Shown here piece by piece: positions 9,701 through 17,294 of a stretch of 26,781 nucleotides of DNA. A program made the position numbers and the translations under genes. The notes below the pieces were generated by a model. The model saw nothing but the letters and a program-made list of their open reading frames with translations, searched no databases and was not told where the DNA came from. The DNA is from Massilia sp. UBA2604 (lineage in GTDB: Bacteria; Pseudomonadota; Gammaproteobacteria; Burkholderiales; Burkholderiaceae_D): assembly GCA_002339265.1 (NCBI GenBank), contig DDKG01000251.1, positions 1-26,781 of the forward strand. The letters are read 5' to 3'. Positions within the stretch are counted from its first letter, which is position 1; the number at the start of each line of letters is the position of its first letter.

Positions 9701-9801
9701 CTGAAGCCGCGCCGCAGACCAATGCCAGCTACGGCATCAACCCGGCGCTGTACGACGTGGTTGGACGCACTTACCGGGTCGGCCTGCGCTACGGCTTTTA
9801 A
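6793..9801 (+). CDS. TonB-dependent outer-membrane receptor, carbohydrate cluster
   Basis: A 1002-residue outer-membrane transporter. A signal peptide (residues 1-26, ending AHA) is followed by an Ala/Pro/Thr-rich spacer. The plug domain spans about residues 70-220, with LSLRGLGTIRTLTLLDGQRVV and VDVVTGGASASYGSDAVGGVVNFV. A long beta-barrel follows and ends with a C-terminal phenylalanine (GRTYRVGLRYGF). Extracellular-loop cysteine pairs are present (for example NCVNPFC and ECQTGC). GAGGAG at 6782-6787 supports the ATG. This large type is common for uptake of carbohydrates and other nutrients in proteobacteria. Its place between gluconokinase and the GntP-type permease suggests a sugar-acid or oligosaccharide substrate, but the substrate is inferred from context only. 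Confidence 0.9.
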   Translation: MRTPVQRTLISLAVASACWSVGAAHAQQAQPEPASETAAVADATAQNLPVEATETTATPAPADGAASNVVRISGSRIAARGFTMPTPTTSLTSADLEKSAKPNLFNTLAELPALQGSTGRTTSTNSTSSGIQGLSSLSLRGLGTIRTLTLLDGQRVVGANVTGVTDVSQFPQLLVKRVDVVTGGASASYGSDAVGGVVNFVTDKKFTGFKAHVQGGQTKYDDDRGGSVQAAWGRAFLDNRFHVTASAEFTKENGIESPGFGGKGPNGRTWYQNPAYSVRPLNQTGDGLPQYRVIEQAQQYQYAKYGLITSGPLQGTAFGAGGVPYQFQYGSNGQPTGTGAVTNCVNPFCIGGDLSGSVGSGTNLAMNFKRQVAYTRMSYDLTPDHQLYFTANFGKVDSRFSPNPGAAKNANLNIQCSNPFLPASIVDACARNNITSFQYGTSNAVFPENIDVQPTRTQRRFVIGAEGKFALFGKDWSYDAYVTHGENKTNLDAFNMTLNARYNNAIDAVRAPDGRIVCRNPVAAASGCVPLNIIGDNPIDPAAWAYIAPANGPRQRTTQSQDVGSFNLNGELFEGWAGPISLATGAEYRREKYRVRGDAYGNGVTPTSPNNAMYPADPLLNTSVGNNWYAGNFHNGEGSYNVREAYVELNIPVFKSETWGEANLNLADRETKYSTAGSVGSWKLGATWQTPIDGLRLRGVTSKDVRAPNLSELFAAPVVVNNVVQYQGNTISVQERTVGNTGLRPEIARNNTFGIVLSQPKWAPGFSISADYFDIEVKGVISALTIQQEVDLCVAGNQEICNAMVLDSPGNNYVTVQNFNLASLKVKGFDLETAYRTGLERLNLPGRFTFRALATRNLHYITESGVVGTIAVDSAGSNMGNTPKWKVLAQQTWENDKLSVTFTERWISDGTYRNDFIECQTGCPVSTLIHPTIYDNKMKGAAYLDIGASYNLSKQLQAYFKIDNVTDRAPEAAPQTNASYGINPALYDVVGRTYRVGLRYGF

Positions 9802-9812
9802 AAGAGCCAGCC

Positions 9813-11129
9813 GTGTGGAACGTCGTTTCCGTACTGCTGGCGGTCGGCCTGCTGACGCTGTTGATCGCCTGGGGCAAGGTCCAGCCCCTGCTGGCCTTCG
9901 TGGCGGCATCGATCGCGGCGGCCCTGCTGCTCGGGGTGCCGCCGTCGAAGATCCCCAGTGCGATCGAGAAGGGCATCGGCGACCTGCTCGGCTCCCTGGT
10001 GGTGATCATCTGCCTGGGCGCCGTGTTCGGCAAGCTGATTGCCGACAGCGGAGCCGCGCGCCGCATCGCCACCTGCCTGGTCGACACCCTCGGGCCATCG
10101 CGCATCCCGGTGGCGCTGACCGTCACCGGCTTCGTGGTCGGCATCCCGCTGTACTACAACGTCGGCTTCGTGCTGCTGGTGCCGCTGATCTTCTCGCTGG
10201 TCTACAGCTCGGGACGGCCGGCGGTGGCGCTGGCGATCCCGCTGCTGGCCGGGCTGTCGATCGCGCACGGCTTCCTGCCGCCGCATCCATCGCCGGTGGC
10301 GCTCGTATCGGCGATCCATGCCGACATGGGCGCCACCCTGCTGTACGGGATCGTGGTGGCGATACCGACGCTGATCGTCGCCGGGCCCCTGTTCGCCATG
10401 ACGCTGCGGCGCATCGAAGCGCGGCCGGCTGCCATGTTCCAGGACGGTCGCGCGATGCCGGAGGGCGAGCTGCCCGGCGCCTTCAACAGCTTCGCCACCG
10501 CGCTGCTGCCGGTGCTGCTGCTGGGAGCGACGACCGTGCTGATGATGGCGCGGCCCGACCTGAACGGCAGCGTGTCGTTTCTCGCCAATCCGCTGGTGGT
10601 GATGCTGGTGTCCTATCTGGTGGCTATCGTGACACTGGGCCTGGCGCAGGGACGGCGCTTCTCGAGCGTGATGCAGGGACCGGCAGAGGCGATGCGCGAG
10701 ATCGCGCCGATCCTCTTGATCATCGCCGGCGCCGGCGCATTGAAGCAGGTGCTGGTGGAGTCGGGCGTCAGCGCCGACCTGGGTGCGCTGTTGTCCAGCC
10801 TTCCGGTGCCGCCGCTGGTGCTGGGCTGGCTGGTCGCGACGGTGATCCGCATCTGCCTGGGCTCGGCCACGGTGGCGGGCGTGACGGCTGGCGGGATCGT
10901 GGCGCCGCTGGTGCACAGCTCGGGCGTCGATCCCAACCTGATGGTGCTCGCCATCGGCGCGGGAAGCCTGATGTGCAGCCACGTCAACGATTCCGGCTTC
11001 TGGATGTTCAAGGAATATTTTGGCCTATCCCTGAAGGATACCTTCCGCTCCTGGACCTTGATGGAGACCCTGGTGGGCGTGTTCGGCCTGCTGTTCGTGA
11101 TGCTTTTGTCGCTGCTTTTACCTAGCTGA
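9813..11129 (+). CDS. gntP: Gluconate permease, GntP family
   Basis: A 438-residue polytopic inner-membrane symporter of the GntP family, which takes up gluconate or related sugar acids with protons. Family motifs are visible: GSLVVIICLGAVFGKLIADSG near residues 63-83, VVGIPLYYNVGFVLLVPLIF near 108-130, and HGFLPPHPSPVAL. Also visible are the GSATVAGVTAGGI and CSHVNDSGFWMFKEYFGLS regions near the end. The length equals that of E. coli GntT/GntP. The start is a GTG 11 bases after the receptor stop, with only a weak AAGAG ribosome site, so it is probably translated from the same mRNA. With gntK it forms a complete uptake-and-phosphorylation pair. Confidence 0.92.
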   Translation: MWNVVSVLLAVGLLTLLIAWGKVQPLLAFVAASIAAALLLGVPPSKIPSAIEKGIGDLLGSLVVIICLGAVFGKLIADSGAARRIATCLVDTLGPSRIPVALTVTGFVVGIPLYYNVGFVLLVPLIFSLVYSSGRPAVALAIPLLAGLSIAHGFLPPHPSPVALVSAIHADMGATLLYGIVVAIPTLIVAGPLFAMTLRRIEARPAAMFQDGRAMPEGELPGAFNSFATALLPVLLLGATTVLMMARPDLNGSVSFLANPLVVMLVSYLVAIVTLGLAQGRRFSSVMQGPAEAMREIAPILLIIAGAGALKQVLVESGVSADLGALLSSLPVPPLVLGWLVATVIRICLGSATVAGVTAGGIVAPLVHSSGVDPNLMVLAIGAGSLMCSHVNDSGFWMFKEYFGLSLKDTFRSWTLMETLVGVFGLLFVMLLSLLLPS

Positions 11130-11140
11130 GGAAAAGATCA

Positions 11141-14100
11141 ATGATGACAACACCTTCCAACATTCCACGCGCCCTGGCGCTATCGCTGCTGCTGGCCGCA
11201 AGCGCATTGTCTCCCGCGCTCGCGGCGCCATCGCCCTCGGTGTCCGCCTACCAGCTCATGCCGGAAGACCCGCGTGCGGTCGTGGTAAGCGCCAGGGGCG
11301 ACGGCCAGGCCGACGACACGGACGCGATCCAGAAAGCGCTCGATGCCGCCGCCAACAAGGGCCAGGGCGGCATCGTGTTCCTGCCGTCCGGGCGTTACCG
11401 CATCACCCGCTCGCTCCTGATTCCGCTGGCCGTGCGCCTGTATGGCGTCGGTCCCACGCGCCCCGTGTTCGTGCTGGCGGAGAATACGCCCGGCTTCCAG
11501 AAGGACGTGGCCAATATGGTCATCTTCACCGGCGGCGACCAATACAACGTCGGCAAGGTGCCGATGCCGGTGCCGAGCGCGGTGCCGTTCAGCGCAGAGG
11601 AAGGCAAGGCAGTGCGCAATGCCAACTCGTCGACCTTCTACTCGGCGCTGTCGAACGTCGACTTCGAGATCAAGGACGGCAACCCGGCCGTCGCCGCGGT
11701 GCGCATGCACACGGCCCAGCACTCGAACCTGAGTCATATCGATTTTCACCTGGGTTCCGGCCTGGCCGGCGTCTACCAGGTCGGCAACGTGGCCTATAAC
11801 CTGCGCTTCTACGGCGGCCGCTACGGCATCCTGAGCGAAAAGACCTCGCCCGCCTGGCAGTTCACGCTGATGGATTCCACCTTCGAGGGCCAGCGCGATG
11901 CGGCGATCCGCGAGCACGAGGCCAGCCTCACGATGATCAACACCGAGATCAGGGATACGCCGGTCGGGGTCGAGATCAACCGCGGCTATGGCGACTGGTT
12001 GTGGGGCAAGGACGTGCGCTTCGAGAATGTCAGCAAGGCGGCGCTCATCGTCAGCAACGAGGATAACGTCTATACCCAGGTCGGCATGGAGAATGCCATC
12101 GCGCGCAACGTGCCTACGTTCGTGCGCTTCCGCGACAGCGGCAAGGCGCTGGCGGGCAAGGGCCGCGACTACATGGTCAATGAGTTCAACTACGGCCTGT
12201 TCATCAAGCAGATGGGCGAGCCGGGTACGTTCTCGACCAATTACAAGACGGCGGCGCTACCTTCCTCGGCGAAAGCGCCGACTCGCGCATTACGTCCGCT
12301 GCCGGCGTCGAAGGAGTGGGCCAATGTGCACACCTACGGCGCGAAAGGCGACGGCAAGACCGACGACACGGCGGCGATCCAGAAGGCGATCGACAGCAGC
12401 CGCGTGGTCTACCTGCCGCTGGGCTTCTACGTCGTCAACGACACCATCCGCATGCGGCCGGATACCGTGATCATTGCCCTGCATCCGGGCCTGACGCAGC
12501 TGCTGCTGCCGAACGGTTCGCCCAAGTTCCAGGGCGTCGACAGTCCCAAGGCGCTGCTGGAGAGCGCGCGCGGTGGCGAAGGCATCGTGTCCGGCATCGG
12601 CCTGGCGACCGGCGAAATCAACAACCGCGCGGTGGCGCTGCTGTGGCGCGCCGGCGAACACTCGCTGGTGGACGACGTGCGCATCCAGGGCGGCCACGGC
12701 ACCCGCCTTTACGACGGCCGCCGCGCCGACCCGTACCAGAAGGACGCCAAGTTCGACACCACCGCGCACTGGGACCGCCAGTATCCGAGCGTGTGGGTCA
12801 CCGACGGTGGCGGCGGCACCTTTTCAAGCATCTGGTCGCCCAGCGGCTATGCGCAAGCCGGCTTCTACGTGACCAATACCAAAACACCGGGCAAGGTCTA
12901 TGAGCTGTCGGCCGAGCACCATATCCGCGCCGAGATCGTGCTGGACAATGTGGAGAACTGGGAATTCCTGGCGCCGCAGACCGAGGAAGAAATCCGCGAC
13001 GGCGCCGATGCGGTATCGCTGGAGATCCGCAATTCGAAGAACCTGCTGTTCGCGAACTACCACGGCTACCGCGTGACGCGCTCCTATAAGCCGATGCCGG
13101 CGGCGATCCTGATCACCAATTCCAGCGACATCCGCTTCCGCAACGTGCACGTGAACGGCGAGAGCGGCTTCGCCACCTGCGACGATAATGGCTGCACCAC
13201 CTATCTGCGCGCCAGCAAATTCGCCTACGAGAACGCGATCCGCGACGTCTCCAACAAGCTGGAAGTGCGCGAGCGCGAGTTCGCCGTGTTCGACTACACC
13301 GGCAAGCAGCGCAAGGCGCCTGCACCGCTGGGCAAGGTCGACAAGCTGGAAGGCGGCTTCTACTCGATCGCCGGGGCTACCGTCGACCCCAAGGGCAAGT
13401 TGTACTTCGTCGACCGCCACTGGAAGCGCATCTACAGCTACACGAAAGACGAGGGCCTGGTCGTGGTGCGCGACGCCCCGCTCGATCCGGTCAACCTGGC
13501 CATCGATAATAGCGGCAACCTGATGGTGATCTCTAACTACGGCCCGCAGGCCAGCGTGTACGCCTTCAAGCCGGGCACGCCGGGCACCGAGATAACGATG
13601 ATCAAGCCGACACCGGTCGCAACACGCCAGGGTGCGCGGGTGGCGGTGCCGGTCAACTTCTGGCAAAACGGCGAGTTCAAGGACCAGCTGAACTACGATA
13701 CCTTCGAGTTCACGACCCTGGCCGAGATGTTCGCGCGCGACGTCGCCCTGCCGAAGAAGGAAGAATACGTATCGCCCGACGGCAGCCTGGTGCTGCCCGC
13801 CTACCGCGTGCTGCGCCAAGGCGCGGCCGACCACCTGGGCTGGCGCTGGGCCGATTCGCTGCAGGCCTTCGGCTTCGTGACGGCGCCGGTGGGCCAGCGC
13901 GTGGTGTTCACCAACGGCTCCGAGAACCGCACATTCAGCGGCATCGTCAACCAGGGCGGAGGCATCACCGACCTCAAGCTGCTGGCCAACCGCGGCGGCG
14001 AGAGCGCGGCAGTCGGCCCCAACGGCGACGTCTATGTGGCCAATGGCCAGGTCTTCATCTATGGCAAGGACGGCAAGCAGAAGGGCCGCATCGACGTGCC

Positions 14101-14197
14101 GGAACGCCCCTTGCAGCTGATTTTCGGCGGCGCCGACAAGCGTACGCTGTTCATCCTGACCCACCACTCGCTGTATTCGACCCGGGTCGGCGATTGA
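11141..14197 (+). CDS. Secreted tandem pectate-lyase-3 (GH55/GH28-like) protein with C-terminal SMP-30/gluconolactonase-like propeller
   Basis: A 1018-residue exported protein with a signal peptide ending near residue 28. Two beta-helix modules of the pectate_lyase_3 type start near residues 45 (ARGDGQADDTDAIQKALD) and 398 (AKGDGKTDDTAAIQKAID). This duplicated layout is reminiscent of GH55 beta-1,3-glucanases. From about residue 735 the protein changes to a beta-propeller. It shows ATVDPKGKLYFVD and VGPNGDVYVANGQVFIYGKDG, and ends with LQLIFGGADKRTLFILTHHSLYSTR, the closing pattern of SMP-30/gluconolactonase proteins. Downstream of the gluconate permease, a propeller that opens aldonolactones would fit. 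GAGGAA lies seven bases before the first ATG; the second ATG at 11144 is equally possible. The substrate and catalytic residues are not certain, and the helices could be lyase, hydrolase or binding modules. Confidence 0.82.
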   Translation: MMTTPSNIPRALALSLLLAASALSPALAAPSPSVSAYQLMPEDPRAVVVSARGDGQADDTDAIQKALDAAANKGQGGIVFLPSGRYRITRSLLIPLAVRLYGVGPTRPVFVLAENTPGFQKDVANMVIFTGGDQYNVGKVPMPVPSAVPFSAEEGKAVRNANSSTFYSALSNVDFEIKDGNPAVAAVRMHTAQHSNLSHIDFHLGSGLAGVYQVGNVAYNLRFYGGRYGILSEKTSPAWQFTLMDSTFEGQRDAAIREHEASLTMINTEIRDTPVGVEINRGYGDWLWGKDVRFENVSKAALIVSNEDNVYTQVGMENAIARNVPTFVRFRDSGKALAGKGRDYMVNEFNYGLFIKQMGEPGTFSTNYKTAALPSSAKAPTRALRPLPASKEWANVHTYGAKGDGKTDDTAAIQKAIDSSRVVYLPLGFYVVNDTIRMRPDTVIIALHPGLTQLLLPNGSPKFQGVDSPKALLESARGGEGIVSGIGLATGEINNRAVALLWRAGEHSLVDDVRIQGGHGTRLYDGRRADPYQKDAKFDTTAHWDRQYPSVWVTDGGGGTFSSIWSPSGYAQAGFYVTNTKTPGKVYELSAEHHIRAEIVLDNVENWEFLAPQTEEEIRDGADAVSLEIRNSKNLLFANYHGYRVTRSYKPMPAAILITNSSDIRFRNVHVNGESGFATCDDNGCTTYLRASKFAYENAIRDVSNKLEVREREFAVFDYTGKQRKAPAPLGKVDKLEGGFYSIAGATVDPKGKLYFVDRHWKRIYSYTKDEGLVVVRDAPLDPVNLAIDNSGNLMVISNYGPQASVYAFKPGTPGTEITMIKPTPVATRQGARVAVPVNFWQNGEFKDQLNYDTFEFTTLAEMFARDVALPKKEEYVSPDGSLVLPAYRVLRQGAADHLGWRWADSLQAFGFVTAPVGQRVVFTNGSENRTFSGIVNQGGGITDLKLLANRGGESAAVGPNGDVYVANGQVFIYGKDGKQKGRIDVPERPLQLIFGGADKRTLFILTHHSLYSTRVGD

Positions 14198-15069
14198 TGC
14201 GCGCCATCCGCATCCTGTGCGCCATGCTGCTGCTGTCCGGCAGCGCCATGGCGCAGGTGATCGAACTCTGGCCCGACGGCGCCCCCGGTTCCCAGGACCG
14301 CCGGCATGAACCCGAGACGGTCAAGGACGGCATCTACTTCAGCAATGTGCACGCTCCTTCGCTGACGGTGTCCCAGGCCGACCGCCGCCACGCCAACGGC
14401 GCGGCCGTGATCGTGGTCCCCGGCGGCGGGCACCGCATGCTGGTGTTCCAGAACGAAGGCATGGTGGCGGCGAAGACCCTGAACCGTATCGGCGTCACCG
14501 CCTTCGTGCTGAAATACCGGCTGGCGCGCGATGGCGATTCGGGCTACAGCATCGAAGGCGACGCCGCCGCCGACCTGCGGCGCGCGGTGCGCTGGGTGCG
14601 CGCCAATGCGGCGCGCTACGGCGTTGATCCGGAACGCATCGGCGTGATGGGCTTTTCGGCCGGGGGCGAACTGGCGGCGCTGGTAGCGAATCACCCGGCG
14701 GCGCCGGTCAAGGGCGATGCGCTGGACCGCCAGTCGGCTCGCCCCGACTTCCAGGTGCTGGTGTATCCTGGACCGCTCGGCACGCCGGCCACCGATGCCG
14801 CGAACGCCCCGCCGGCCTTCCTGGTCGCCGGCTCGCGCGACGCCTGCTGCATGCCGCCCACGATCGCCCTGTACCAGCAGCTGGTGGCGGCCGGCGTCTC
14901 GGCCGAGCTGCACCTGTATGCCGACACCGACCACGCCTTCAATATGGGCCAGCGCGGCGAGCGCGTCTCGCTGCAGCACTGGCCGGACCGGCTGGCCGAC
15001 TGGTTAGCGGACGGCGGCTGGCTGGTGCCGCGCGCCGGACGCAAGCCCGAAGGCGTGCCCGCGCCATGA
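14197..15069 (+). CDS. Secreted alpha/beta-hydrolase (acetyl-xylan-esterase/BD-FAE-like)
   Basis: A 290-residue exported esterase-like protein. The signal peptide ends near residue 19 (AMA-Q). The oxyanion region is VVPGGGHRML and the nucleophile elbow is GFSAGGE with Ser154. A plausible triad is completed by Asp215 (AGSRDACC) and His246 (DTDHAFNMG). Similar proteins in polysaccharide-use clusters remove acetyl or feruloyl groups from glycans. The ATG at 14197 shares its A with the stop of the upstream gene (TGATG); a TTG three bases earlier is less likely. The stop overlaps the next gene's first possible ATG. The ester substrate cannot be deduced. Confidence 0.85.
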   Translation: MRAIRILCAMLLLSGSAMAQVIELWPDGAPGSQDRRHEPETVKDGIYFSNVHAPSLTVSQADRRHANGAAVIVVPGGGHRMLVFQNEGMVAAKTLNRIGVTAFVLKYRLARDGDSGYSIEGDAAADLRRAVRWVRANAARYGVDPERIGVMGFSAGGELAALVANHPAAPVKGDALDRQSARPDFQVLVYPGPLGTPATDAANAPPAFLVAGSRDACCMPPTIALYQQLVAAGVSAELHLYADTDHAFNMGQRGERVSLQHWPDRLADWLADGGWLVPRAGRKPEGVPAP

Positions 15070-15075
15070 CAATAC

Positions 15076-15081
15076 AAGGAG
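15076..15081 (+). promoter_or_regulatory. Ribosome binding site of the ThuA-domain gene
   Basis: AAGGAG lies five bases before the ATG at 15087. It favours that start over the ATG at 15066, which merely overlaps the stop of the esterase gene and would put seven extra residues before the signal peptide. Confidence 0.75.
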
Positions 15082-15086
15082 ACACG

Positions 15087-15857
15087 ATGAAACCGATGAC
15101 ATCCCTGGCCGCAGGCCTGGCCTTGATGGCGCTGGCCGTACCCGATGGCCACGCCGAAGACCAGTTCAAGCTGCTGGTGCTGGCCACGCCCGGCAAATAC
15201 CACTACGAATACATCCCGATCGCGCGCGACAACCTGGAGCGCCTGGCCAAGCTGCATGCATTCGCGCTCACCTACACCAACAAGACGCAGGTGTTCGAAG
15301 GCGACCTGAAACAGTATGCCGCCGTGATGTTCCTGAACACGCCTGGCGAGGAGCTGAACCCCGCGCAGCGCGCCAACTTCGAGGAGTACATGCGTGGGGG
15401 CGGCAATGCCGTCGTGGTGCACCGCGCAGCGATCGCCAAGCCGAACGACTGGGTCTGGTTCGAGAAGATGGTGGGCCGCACCGTCGGCCTGCATCCAAAG
15501 CTGCAGACCGGCGTGGTGACGGTCGTCGACAAGGGTTTCCCCGCCACCTTCGGCCTGCCCGAGCGCTGGGTCTGGAGCGACGAGTTCTACACCTTCACCA
15601 ATCCCTATAACGTCAGGATCAACCCGGTGCTGAACGTGGACGAGTCGAGCTACGACCCGACGCTGATCTGGCCAGGGCAGACGGTAAAAGGCATGGGCAA
15701 GGACCACCCGATCGCCTGGCACCACCAGCACGAAAAGGGCCGCGTGTTCGTCACCACGCTCGGGCACAACGGCGAGATGTACCGCGACCCGCAATACCTC
15801 GGGCACTTGCTGGGCGGGATCTACTGGGCCGCCACCGGGCGCGGGCAGCAGCGCTGA
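15087..15857 (+). CDS. Secreted ThuA-like domain protein
   Basis: A 256-residue protein with a signal peptide ending near residue 23 (GHA-ED), followed by a single ThuA-type domain (PF06283). Typical features are the LLVLATPGKYHYEYIPIARDNL start, FLNTPGEELNPAQRANFEEYM followed by GGGNAVVVHRAA, WSDEFYTF, PIAWHHQHEKGRVFVTTLGHNGEMY, and a GGIYWA end. ThuA was first linked to trehalose use in rhizobia. The fold resembles class I glutamine amidotransferases, but its chemistry is poorly known, and secreted versions are frequent in glycan-degradation clusters. It is the last gene of the gluconate cluster. It runs directly into the convergent PepSY gene with no bases between the two stops. Confidence 0.85.
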   Translation: MKPMTSLAAGLALMALAVPDGHAEDQFKLLVLATPGKYHYEYIPIARDNLERLAKLHAFALTYTNKTQVFEGDLKQYAAVMFLNTPGEELNPAQRANFEEYMRGGGNAVVVHRAAIAKPNDWVWFEKMVGRTVGLHPKLQTGVVTVVDKGFPATFGLPERWVWSDEFYTFTNPYNVRINPVLNVDESSYDPTLIWPGQTVKGMGKDHPIAWHHQHEKGRVFVTTLGHNGEMYRDPQYLGHLLGGIYWAATGRGQQR

Positions 15858-17294
15858 TCAGGATTTCGTCAGGCGCCGCCAGCCCAGCACCACGCCGCTG
15901 AAGGTCAGCGCGAAGCCGAGCAGGCACAGGACGATCACGACCACGTCCCACACCGGCCGGGTACGCAGGAAGGCGAAGTCGAGCTGGTGCAAGCCGTTGA
16001 ACAGCCAACGGTCCCAGCGCTTGTCGCGATCGACGTAGCCGGCCAGGCGGCCCTGGGCCGGATCGATGTAGAACACCGGCGCCTCCGGCAGATCGAAGCG
16101 CGCGCGCAGGACCGGGAAGGCTGCCTTGCGGTGATGGCTGTAGTAATAGTCATCCGGGCCGGTGAGCAGTTCCGTCTGCAACAGCGCACCGGGGCGGATT
16201 GCCTGCGCGGCATGCAGCAGCAGGTCTCGCGGAACGCCAGGTACGGTTGCGCCGTCGTGCGTGTCGACCAGCTTGCGGCCTTCGCGGCCGAGCGCACTCA
16301 GATACAGCTTGCCGCCCACGCGGCGCCATTCCAGTTCCAGCGTGCCGGGATGCGCGCGCAGCAGCGCGGCCGCATCCAGCGCCAGGTCGTCCCTGTCGAG
16401 CGCACCACCGGCGAACGCCTGCCGGTCCTGCGCCGTGACGCCGCCGCCGGCCGGGAAGCCGAACGGACCGACCGACAGCCAGCCGCTGAACAGCCAGGTG
16501 ACGACCAGCACGCCGACACCCAGGCCCAGCCAGTGGTGCCAGGCTTTCCAGCCCGTGTAGGGCGACATCCTGCCGCCCGCATAGCGGTGACGGATGCGCA
16601 GGCGCAGAATGCTGATCACCATGCCGGTCACGGCCAGCACCATGGCTATGCCCGACGTCCACATCACGGCCTGGCGCCAGGCCTCGCTGTGCTTGCGCAG
16701 CGGGGTCACGTAGACCCAGTGGATGACGGAGCCGGCCCAGTTCCAGGCGCGCTCGCTGCGGGTCGTGTCGCGCACCAGTTCTCCAGTGCGGCCGGACACG
16801 TACAGGACGCTGCCGGCGTCATCGTCGGCGGCGACCCGGTACAGGGGCCGGTGCACGCGCACGGCGCCGAAAGTCCATTGGTCCAGTTCGATCTTGTCGA
16901 CAGTGAGCGAACGGGCATCGGGCGCCGCGCTGCGCGCGCTGCTCGAGACGATCAGGTAGTTCGCTTCCAGCGGCGCGCCGCTGTCAGCCCATACCGAGTG
17001 CCAGCTGCCTTCATGCTGGAAGTGCCATGCCGGTCGGCCCGCCACGGTGTTCAGGCGCACCGCATCCGGGACCGTGGCCCCGGGCCCGGTTCCAGCCCAA
17101 GCATCAGCGGCCTTCACCTGCACACGGTCCGGATCGAGCGGCGCCAGCCAGCCCCTGCGTTCCTCTTCGGTCAGCTCCGGATACGGCACGTACATCATAA
17201 CGATGCCGGAACCGAACCACAGCAACACCAGCAGGCCGATGCCGATACCCAGCCAGCGGTGCCACCAATGGAGCTGGCGCTTCCAGGAAGCCAC
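15858..17294 (-). CDS. PepSY-associated membrane protein (possible periplasm-facing metal-complex reductase)
   Basis: A 478-residue inner-membrane protein of the PepSY-associated TM (PiuB/FpvG-like) family. Four main hydrophobic segments are seen near residues 14-36, 212-235, 250-272 and 448-470, with two large periplasmic parts between them. Membrane-border histidines that could bind heme are visible: His9 and His12 in LHWWHRW, one in SVIHWVYV, and a pair in KAWHHWLG. Family members such as FpvG and FoxB reduce ferric siderophores. The start is a GTG directly after the TAA of the receptor gene with no clear ribosome site, so it relies on translational coupling. As the last gene of a riboswitch-led CobN operon, it may reduce the metal of an imported complex; this is inference. 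Confidence 0.85.
   Translation of the reverse strand: MASWKRQLHWWHRWLGIGIGLLVLLWFGSGIVMMYVPYPELTEEERRGWLAPLDPDRVQVKAADAWAGTGPGATVPDAVRLNTVAGRPAWHFQHEGSWHSVWADSGAPLEANYLIVSSSARSAAPDARSLTVDKIELDQWTFGAVRVHRPLYRVAADDDAGSVLYVSGRTGELVRDTTRSERAWNWAGSVIHWVYVTPLRKHSEAWRQAVMWTSGIAMVLAVTGMVISILRLRIRHRYAGGRMSPYTGWKAWHHWLGLGVGVLVVTWLFSGWLSVGPFGFPAGGGVTAQDRQAFAGGALDRDDLALDAAALLRAHPGTLELEWRRVGGKLYLSALGREGRKLVDTHDGATVPGVPRDLLLHAAQAIRPGALLQTELLTGPDDYYYSHHRKAAFPVLRARFDLPEAPVFYIDPAQGRLAGYVDRDKRWDRWLFNGLHQLDFAFLRTRPVWDVVVIVLCLLGFALTFSGVVLGWRRLTKS

Noticed and set aside
7087..9909. A 940-codon open frame on the - strand, antisense to the large receptor gene
   Set aside because: The composition is low-complexity Arg/Val/Ala with no motif. 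The plus strand encodes a complete receptor with signal peptide and C-terminal aromatic residue.
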